From: Actinomycetospora sp.
GTDB lineage: Bacteria; Actinomycetota; Actinomycetes; Mycobacteriales; Pseudonocardiaceae
Length of the DNA: 19,112 nt
Assembly (NCBI GenBank): GCA_025925615.1
Contig: JAICLN010000026.1
Coordinates: forward strand, 1 to 19,112
Direction of reading: 5' to 3'
The notes under the pieces were generated by a model that was given only the letters and a program-made list of their open reading frames with translations, ran no database searches and was not told the DNA's origin. A program made the position numbers and the translations under genes. Positions 15,611 to 19,112 of the stretch are shown here, in pieces (within the stretch, counting starts at the first letter, position 1; every line of letters begins with the position of its first letter).

Positions 15611-15661
15611 GGTTCTCCCTGGTGCTCCCGGTGCGTTCCGCGGCGTGCAACCTCGCCGGAC

Positions 15662-15678
15662 GGCGGGATGTTCCCGCC
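15662..15678 (-). terminator. Weak hairpin in the 201-bp gap upstream of the erpA-like gene
   Basis: GGCGGGA (15662-15668) and TCCCGCC (15672-15678) form a 7-bp stem with a three-base loop. It lies downstream of the small membrane protein gene on the minus strand and might end that transcript. The rest of the 15611-15811 gap shows no convincing gene; the erpA-like promoter should be here, but no clear -10/-35 pair is seen. Confidence 0.35.
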
Positions 15679-15811
15679 CGGCGGGGCCGCTCCACCGGGA
15701 CGCGATGAGGGTCCCGACGGGGCACGACGCGGCTCGCCTGCGATCTCCATGGTGTCACATCGCGCGCCCGTCATCACGCCGGTCGAGGGGATGTGCGCCA
15801 CGCCGGGCGGG

Positions 15812-16006
15812 TCAGGCACCCGCGGGGTTCGGGGGCGTCGGCGGCACGGCGGGCGTTCCCCGCCAGGAGACCCCGGTGCGGCGCAGCAGCGCGAACACCG
15901 CGAGGACCACGAGCCAGGCCACCTGCCATCCGGTCGAGACCACCAGGGCCAGCGGCCCGGTGATCATCACCAGCATCGACAGGGCATCGTCCCGGTCGTC
16001 GTCCAT
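15812..16006 (-). CDS. Small two-helix membrane protein, unknown function
   Basis: A 64-residue protein starting at ATG 16006 after a good GGGAGGGAGAGG ribosome binding region. An acidic N-terminus (MDDDRDDA) leads into two hydrophobic stretches, about 9-26 (LSMLVMITGPLALVVSTG) and 27-43 (WQVAWLVVLAVFALL), split by a Gly-Trp turn. A short Pro-rich polar tail with a basic RR start follows. By the positive-inside rule the RR after helix 2 suggests both ends face the cytoplasm, a hairpin topology. I do not recognise a family. It is 67 bp downstream of the glycerate-kinase-like gene on the same strand. A longer frame to 16111 lacks a ribosome binding site. Real gene likely, because of the strong ribosome binding site and the clean membrane pattern. 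Confidence 0.65.
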   Translation of the reverse strand: MDDDRDDALSMLVMITGPLALVVSTGWQVAWLVVLAVFALLRRTGVSWRGTPAVPPTPPNPAGA

Positions 16007-16073
16007 GACCTCTCCCTCCCGAGGACCAACGCTCTCCCGCAGCGTGCCGGATCCCGGTGAAGTCGTCGCGGGG

Positions 16074-16637
16074 TCAGCGCCCGGTCCCGTCGTCCCCACC
16101 GTCGTCGTCACCCGGGGGCAGGCGCGGGCCGGGGACCACCGGATCCGGCGCCGCGTCGGGCAGCAGCTCCGGGCGGAGGTGATCCCGCCCGCGGCGGCCG
16201 CCCCAGTGGTGCGCGATGCCCTCGGCGAGCCGCCGCAGGGTCCCGGCCGGATCGGCCATCGCCGCCTCCACCGACCCGGCGTCGGCCGCCGCGGCGTAGG
16301 CGCCGTGGATGCCCGACTCGAACGCGAGGCGGGGCCCGACGTGGACCTGCCCGGCCAGCACGATGCACGGCACCCCGCGGGCCATCGCGGCCGCGGACAC
16401 CGCGGCCAGGGCGGTGTCGCTCAGCGAGCGGAACTCGAGGCTGCCCTCGCCGGTGACCACGAGGTCGGGGAGGGCCTCGTCGGCCACCGTCTCGAGGGTG
16501 GCCGCGGCCTCGCCGACCGCCGAGCAGACCAGCTCGTCGGTCGCCGCCCCGCGGACCCATCCGTCCCGGATCGTCGCCGCGGCCTGCTCGCCGGTCAGGG
16601 TGCCGCGGAAGGCGTCCGGCGCGATGAGCACGCGCAT
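16074..16637 (-). CDS. Internally deleted glycerate kinase-like protein
   Basis: A 187-residue frame starting MRVLIAPDAFRGTLT, a clear glycerate kinase (GarK/GlxK family) N-terminus. By about residue 57 it jumps to the family's C-terminal block (LPDLVVTGEGSLEFRSL, then GVPCIVLAGQVHVG and SVEAAMADPAGTLRRLAE). Family members are usually about 360-380 residues, so roughly 190 residues are missing. These include the ADGGEGT-type motif and the central glycine-rich segments (GGSATNDGG-like, GAGAAGG-like). The remaining active-site block is also changed: the usual QS-x-x-GK reads RSLSDT, losing the lysine. Kinase activity is therefore unlikely. The frame is intact and GC-typical, so the product may still be made. 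The C-terminal tail (148-187) is Pro/Asp-rich. Position equals Rv2205c. It could be called a pseudogene. Confidence 0.8.
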   Translation of the reverse strand: MRVLIAPDAFRGTLTGEQAAATIRDGWVRGAATDELVCSAVGEAAATLETVADEALPDLVVTGEGSLEFRSLSDTALAAVSAAAMARGVPCIVLAGQVHVGPRLAFESGIHGAYAAAADAGSVEAAMADPAGTLRRLAEGIAHHWGGRRGRDHLRPELLPDAAPDPVVPGPRLPPGDDDGGDDGTGR

Positions 16638-16735
16638 GTCCGGCGACGCTAGCCCCCCCGGAGGTCGTGCGCGTCCCGGCGCCACGAGCGGGGATCGGGA
16701 CGCTGTGAGGTGCCCGGAGCCGGCGCCGAGTGGCC

Positions 16736-16741
16736 TATCCT
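16736..16741 (+). promoter_or_regulatory. Candidate -10 box (TATCCT) of the DUF3043-cobUTS unit
   Basis: TATCCT fits TANNNT and lies six bases before GTG 16748, with no Shine-Dalgarno sequence between; a leaderless transcript is likely. No cobalamin riboswitch signature is seen in the 110-bp gap upstream. Confidence 0.45.
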
Positions 16742-16747
16742 GGGCGC

Positions 16748-17404
16748 GTGAACTTCCTGCGCCGCGGCTCCAGCGCCACCTCCGCGCCCGCCTCCCCGGA
16801 CGACGACGACACCGGGGACGAGCAGGACGTCGTGTCGGTCGGGGCGCGTCGCGCGCAGACCGGTGGCAAGGGCCGCCCGACGCGGTCGCGGCGCGAGGCC
16901 GAGGGCCGTCGTCGGGGCCCCGTCGCGCCGGCGCCGAAGACGCAGCGCGAGGCGATGAAGCGCGCGAAGGCGACCCGGGGCGACAAGACCCAGCGCCGCG
17001 AGGCGTCCGCGGAGCGCCGCAAGCGGATGATGGCCGGGGACGACCGCGTGCTCCCGGTACGCGACCGCGGACCGGTCAAGGCCTTCGTCCGTGACCTCGT
17101 GGACTCCCGGCGCCACCTCATGGGGCTGTTCATGCCGCTCGCGGTGCTGATCTTCATCACCGTGGTCGTGCCGGTGCCGGGCCTGCAGAACCTCGGCAGC
17201 CTGCTGTGCCTGTGCATCCTCGCGGCCATGGTCGTGGAGGGCACGCTGCTGGGCCGGCAGGTGCTGTCGCGGGTGCGCACGAAGTTCCCGAACGAGGAGG
17301 TCAAGGGCTTCTCGGTCGGCTGGTACGCCTTCACCCGCGCCACCCAGATCCGCAAGCTGCGGATGCCGGCGCCCCGGGTGAAGGCCGGCGAGGCCGTCGC
17401 CTGA
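16748..17404 (+). CDS. DUF3043 membrane protein
   Basis: A 218-residue protein matching the actinobacterial DUF3043 family (M. tuberculosis Rv2206 position). The N-terminal 115 residues are highly charged and basic (KGRPTRSRREAEGRRRG, then KTQREAMKRAKATRGDKTQRREASAERRKRMM), including the family phrase MMAGDDRVLPVRDRGPVKAFVRD-. Two membrane helices follow (about 121-142, 148-170), then a conserved cytoplasmic tail with KFPNEEVKGFSVGWYAFTRATQIRKLRMPAPRV. The function of the family is unknown. GTG 16748 is preceded directly by a -10 box. Upstream in-frame extension to 16730 has no support. It overlaps cobU by four bases (CTGA), so it seems to head the cobalamin unit, though a functional link is not shown. 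Confidence 0.92.
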   Translation: MNFLRRGSSATSAPASPDDDDTGDEQDVVSVGARRAQTGGKGRPTRSRREAEGRRRGPVAPAPKTQREAMKRAKATRGDKTQRREASAERRKRMMAGDDRVLPVRDRGPVKAFVRDLVDSRRHLMGLFMPLAVLIFITVVVPVPGLQNLGSLLCLCILAAMVVEGTLLGRQVLSRVRTKFPNEEVKGFSVGWYAFTRATQIRKLRMPAPRVKAGEAVA

Positions 17405-17967
17405 CCCCGGCACTCCGCACGCTCGTCCTCGGCGGCACCCGCTCGGGCAAGTCCGCCTGGGCGGAGGACCAGCTCGACGGCACCTCCGCCGCGGTGTACG
17501 TGGCGACGGCGCGCGCGGTCGACCCCGCCGCCGACCCGGAGTGGGCCGACCGGATCGCCGTGCACCGGGACCGCCGCCCGGCGTGGTGGGAGACCGTCGA
17601 GGACCCCGACGGGACCGTGACGGCGGCGGTGGTGCGGGAGCGGACCGACGTCGCGGTGCTCGTCGACGACCTCGCGACGTGGGTGACCGGACTGCTCGAC
17701 GACGCCGGGTGGGCGCGGGACGCCGCGTCGGTGGCGGCGGCCCGGACCGCGCTGGTCGAGGCGGTGACCGAGCGGGCGGGGGCGCCGCTGGTCCTGGTGT
17801 CGGCCGAGGTCGGGCTGGGCGTGGTGCCCTCGACGTCGGCGGGGCGCCGGTTCCGCGACGAGCTGGGGCTGCTCAACGCCGAGCTCGCCGCGGTGTGCGA
17901 CGAGGTACTCCTGCTCGTGGCCGGCCTGCCGCTCGCCCTTAAGGTGCCTACGGCTCGTGAGCAGTAA
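17401..17967 (+). CDS. cobU: Adenosylcobinamide kinase / adenosylcobinamide-phosphate guanylyltransferase
   Basis: About 188 residues, a normal CobU length. It phosphorylates adenosylcobinamide and then transfers GMP to give AdoCbi-GDP. Motifs in order: P-loop GGTRSGKS (11-18); YVATARAVD; RIAVHRDRRPAWW with H55 at the position of the guanylylated histidine; LVDDLATWVTGLL; EVGLGVVPSTSAGRRFRDELGLLNAELA; and the C-terminal VAGLPLALK. The P-loop begins only about ten codons after the upstream stop and there is no ATG, GTG or TTG in that stretch. The nearest in-frame GTG (17206) would overlap DUF3043 by about 200 bp. CTG 17401, overlapping the TGA as CTGA and seven bases after GGCGAGG (17387-17393), is the best start. 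The last codons and the TAA lie inside an inverted repeat. Confidence 0.9.
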   Translation: MTPALRTLVLGGTRSGKSAWAEDQLDGTSAAVYVATARAVDPAADPEWADRIAVHRDRRPAWWETVEDPDGTVTAAVVRERTDVAVLVDDLATWVTGLLDDAGWARDAASVAAARTALVEAVTERAGAPLVLVSAEVGLGVVPSTSAGRRFRDELGLLNAELAAVCDEVLLLVAGLPLALKVPTAREQ

Positions 17968-17997
17968 TCCGCGCCATAGGACGGGACCACTGCTCAC
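17957..17997 (+). repeat. Inverted repeat spanning the cobU stop codon
   Basis: GTGAGCAGT (17957-17965) and ACTGCTCAC (17989-17997) are perfect 9-bp arms around 23 bases. The left arm contains the last codons of cobU and the T of its TAA stop. The surrounding stretch (about 17938-17990) is less G+C-rich in codon third positions than the rest of cobU. It could be a terminator-like hairpin, a cobT leader structure, or one copy of a dispersed palindromic repeat. Confidence 0.6.
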
Positions 17998-18030
17998 CTG
18001 CGCGGAGCGCACCTAGGGAGGGAGCACCCA

Positions 18031-18984
18031 GTGCCGTCGGTGGCACCCCCGGACGAGGCCGCGCGGGCCGATGCCCGTGCGCACCTGACGCACCTGCCGC
18101 TGGCCTCGCACGCCCTCGGTCGGCTGGAGGACGTCGCCGCCTGGCTCGCCGCCTGCCAGGCCCGCTCCCCCGCCCGCCCGCCGGCCTCGCCGCGGGTGGT
18201 GCTCTTCGCCGCCGAGCACGGGATCGCCGCGGCCGGGGTCTCGGCGTTCGGGCCGGAGGAGACCGCGGTCCGCCTCGAGGCCGTGCGCGAGGGCAGCTCC
18301 CCCACCAACGCCCTGGCCACGGTCGCGGGCGCCGACGTGCGCGTCGTCGAGGTCGGGGACGGCCCGAGCGGTCGGATCGACCGCGAGGACGCACTGAGCA
18401 CCGCCGGGCTGCGCGCCGCCCTCGACGCCGGGCGCACGGCCGCGGATGCCGCCGTCGACGAGGGCGCCGACCTGCTCGTCCCGGGCGAGCTCGCGGTCGG
18501 GATCTCCACGCCGACGGCGGTGCTGGCGGCCGCGATGACCGCTCGCGAGCCCGTCGCCGTCGTCGGGCGCGGCAGCGGCATCGACGACACCGCGTGGATG
18601 CGCAAGGCCGCCGCCGTGCGGGATGCGCTGCGCCGCACCCGGTCGGTCGGCCGGGACCCGGAGGCGCTGCTGCGCGTCGCCGGGGGCGCGGACCTCGCCG
18701 CGATCGTCGCCTTCCTCGCCCAGGCCGCCCGCCGCCGCACGCCCGTCCTGCTCGACGGCGCGGCGGTGTGCGTGGCCGCCCTGCTCGCCGACGCGTGGGC
18801 CCCCGGCTCGCGCGCCTGGTGGCAGGCCGCGACCCGCGACACCGAGCCTGCGCAGGCCCTCGCCCTCGAGGTGCTCGGCCTCGACCCGCTGCTGCTGCTC
18901 GACCTGCGCGCCGGGGCGGCGACGGGGGCGCTCGCCGCGGTCCCGCTGGTGACGATGGCCGCCCGGGTCGCCGCGGGCTCATGA
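18031..18984 (+). CDS. cobT: CobT homologue (nicotinate-nucleotide:dimethylbenzimidazole phosphoribosyltransferase family) with altered active site
   Basis: A 317-residue protein that follows CobT along its length and is placed as Rv2207. The family enzyme makes alpha-ribazole phosphate from NaMN and DMB. Recognisable blocks: ALGRLEDVAAWLAACQ (29-43), VVLFAAEHGIAAAGVSAF (56-73), the GE at 152-153 aligned with the essential Glu of the G-E-M-G-I-G-N-T-T motif, VGRGSGIDDTAWMRKAAAVRDAL (178-200), GGADLAAIVAF, VLLDGAAV. Several invariant positions differ: GIGNTT is AVGIST, the HRS-EPGH block reads TRDTEPAQ, and the C-terminal RLGEGTGA reads RAGAATGA. The last change replaces the catalytic base (Glu317 in Salmonella) with A296. 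About ten residues are missing near 115. GTG 18031 follows AGGGAGGGAG. Normal CobT activity is doubtful. Confidence 0.88.
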   Translation: MPSVAPPDEAARADARAHLTHLPLASHALGRLEDVAAWLAACQARSPARPPASPRVVLFAAEHGIAAAGVSAFGPEETAVRLEAVREGSSPTNALATVAGADVRVVEVGDGPSGRIDREDALSTAGLRAALDAGRTAADAAVDEGADLLVPGELAVGISTPTAVLAAAMTAREPVAVVGRGSGIDDTAWMRKAAAVRDALRRTRSVGRDPEALLRVAGGADLAAIVAFLAQAARRRTPVLLDGAAVCVAALLADAWAPGSRAWWQAATRDTEPAQALALEVLGLDPLLLLDLRAGAATGALAAVPLVTMAARVAAGS

Positions 18985-19112
18985 CCGGTCCCGACGACGC
19001 CGTGGCGCCCGCCCGCCTCCCGGCCCACGCGGAGCACCCCTCCTGGACGGGCGCCGTCGTGCTCGCCCTGTCGCTGTTCAGCGTCACCCCGGTCCGGGCG
19101 CCGGCGACGGAC
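18981..19112 (+). CDS. cobS: Adenosylcobinamide-GDP ribazoletransferase, N-terminal fragment
   Basis: The frame starts at ATG 18981, overlapping the cobT TGA (ATGA), and runs off the right edge after 44 codons. After a polar leader of about 22 residues, VVLALSLFSVTPVRAP matches the first membrane segment of CobS, which typically reads as a hydrophobic stretch ending in S-x-x-T-x-x-P-V. CobS is a membrane enzyme joining AdoCbi-GDP with alpha-ribazole (phosphate) to finish cobalamin. Position after cobT agrees with Rv2208. Only the start is visible, so active-site residues cannot be checked. Confidence 0.85.
   Translation, partial: MTGPDDAVAPARLPAHAEHPSWTGAVVLALSLFSVTPVRAPATD

Noticed and set aside
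15607..15819. 70-codon minus-strand frame upstream of the erpA-like gene
   Set aside because: No ribosome binding site, Pro/Gly/Arg-rich sequence with no helix or motif, and it would overlap the erpA-like start; treated as non-coding.
16638..16747. Cobalamin riboswitch upstream of the cob unit
   Set aside because: I looked for the conserved B12-box type sequence and paired elements; nothing similar is visible in this gap or in the 17968-18030 gap.
17948..19087. Minus-strand frame of 379 codons ending ...MARITAHEP across cobT
   Set aside because: The translation is Arg/Ser/Pro low complexity opposite a real cobT, and its end lies in the palindromic element; no family features.

Overview
This is a 19.1 kb stretch of very G+C-rich chromosome from a high-GC actinobacterium, most likely a member of the Pseudonocardiales such as Pseudonocardia or a close relative. 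That placement is an inference from codon usage, family-level sequence similarity recalled from memory, and gene order; the genus cannot be fixed from this window. The backbone follows the Mycobacterium tuberculosis order Rv2191-trpD-ctaE-qcrCAB-...-ctaF-ctaC-asnB-...-erpA-like-glycerate kinase-DUF3043-cobT-cobS, so this is core chromosome and not a mobile island. I see no rRNA, tRNA, CRISPR array, IS element or phage gene.

Left part (1-4542). A partial gene leaving the window on the minus strand, probably a YacP-like NYN-domain protein, is divergent from a DEDDh exonuclease/GIY-YIG nuclease fusion (UvrC/Cho-like). The nuclease overlaps a stand-alone Lrp/AsnC ligand-binding (RAM) protein by a GTGA junction. 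A convergent gap with a duplicated unit of about 93 bp follows. Next, on the minus strand, come trpD (tryptophan biosynthesis) and, upstream of it and overlapping by GTGA, a stand-alone degenerate receiver-domain protein.

Respiratory block (4543-11853). ctaE-qcrC-qcrA-qcrB run on the plus strand with 4-nt overlaps at qcrC/qcrA and qcrA/qcrB. They encode cytochrome c oxidase subunit III and the actinobacterial cytochrome bcc complex (diheme cytochrome c, three-helix Rieske protein, long cytochrome b). ctaC and ctaF (oxidase subunits II and IV) follow on the minus strand. Together these supply most of the bcc-aa3 supercomplex; ctaD is not in the window. A methionine aminopeptidase and a divergent small XRE-type regulator sit between the two respiratory groups and share a 37-bp promoter region with a perfect GGGATA/TATCCC palindrome.

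Middle (12029-15610). An AsnB/LtsA-type glutamine amidotransferase is followed by a PfkB-family adenosine kinase-like gene. That kinase is convergent with an A-type iron-sulfur carrier across two strong back-to-back hairpins.

Right part (15812-19112). A 64-aa membrane protein and a glycerate-kinase-like gene that has lost most of its middle are on the minus strand. Divergent from them is an apparent operon: DUF3043 membrane protein, cobU, a cobT homologue and the start of cobS (late cobalamin assembly). cobU has no ATG, GTG or TTG start at a credible place and seems to begin at a CTG overlapping the upstream stop. The CobT homologue lacks the family's catalytic glutamate. Several genes have a TANNNT -10 box 6-8 nt before the start codon, which suggests leaderless transcripts.

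No clearly new multi-gene system is visible. The most interesting items are the altered CobT, the deleted glycerate kinase, the cobU start, the pseudo-receiver coupled to trpD, and the map/XRE control region.
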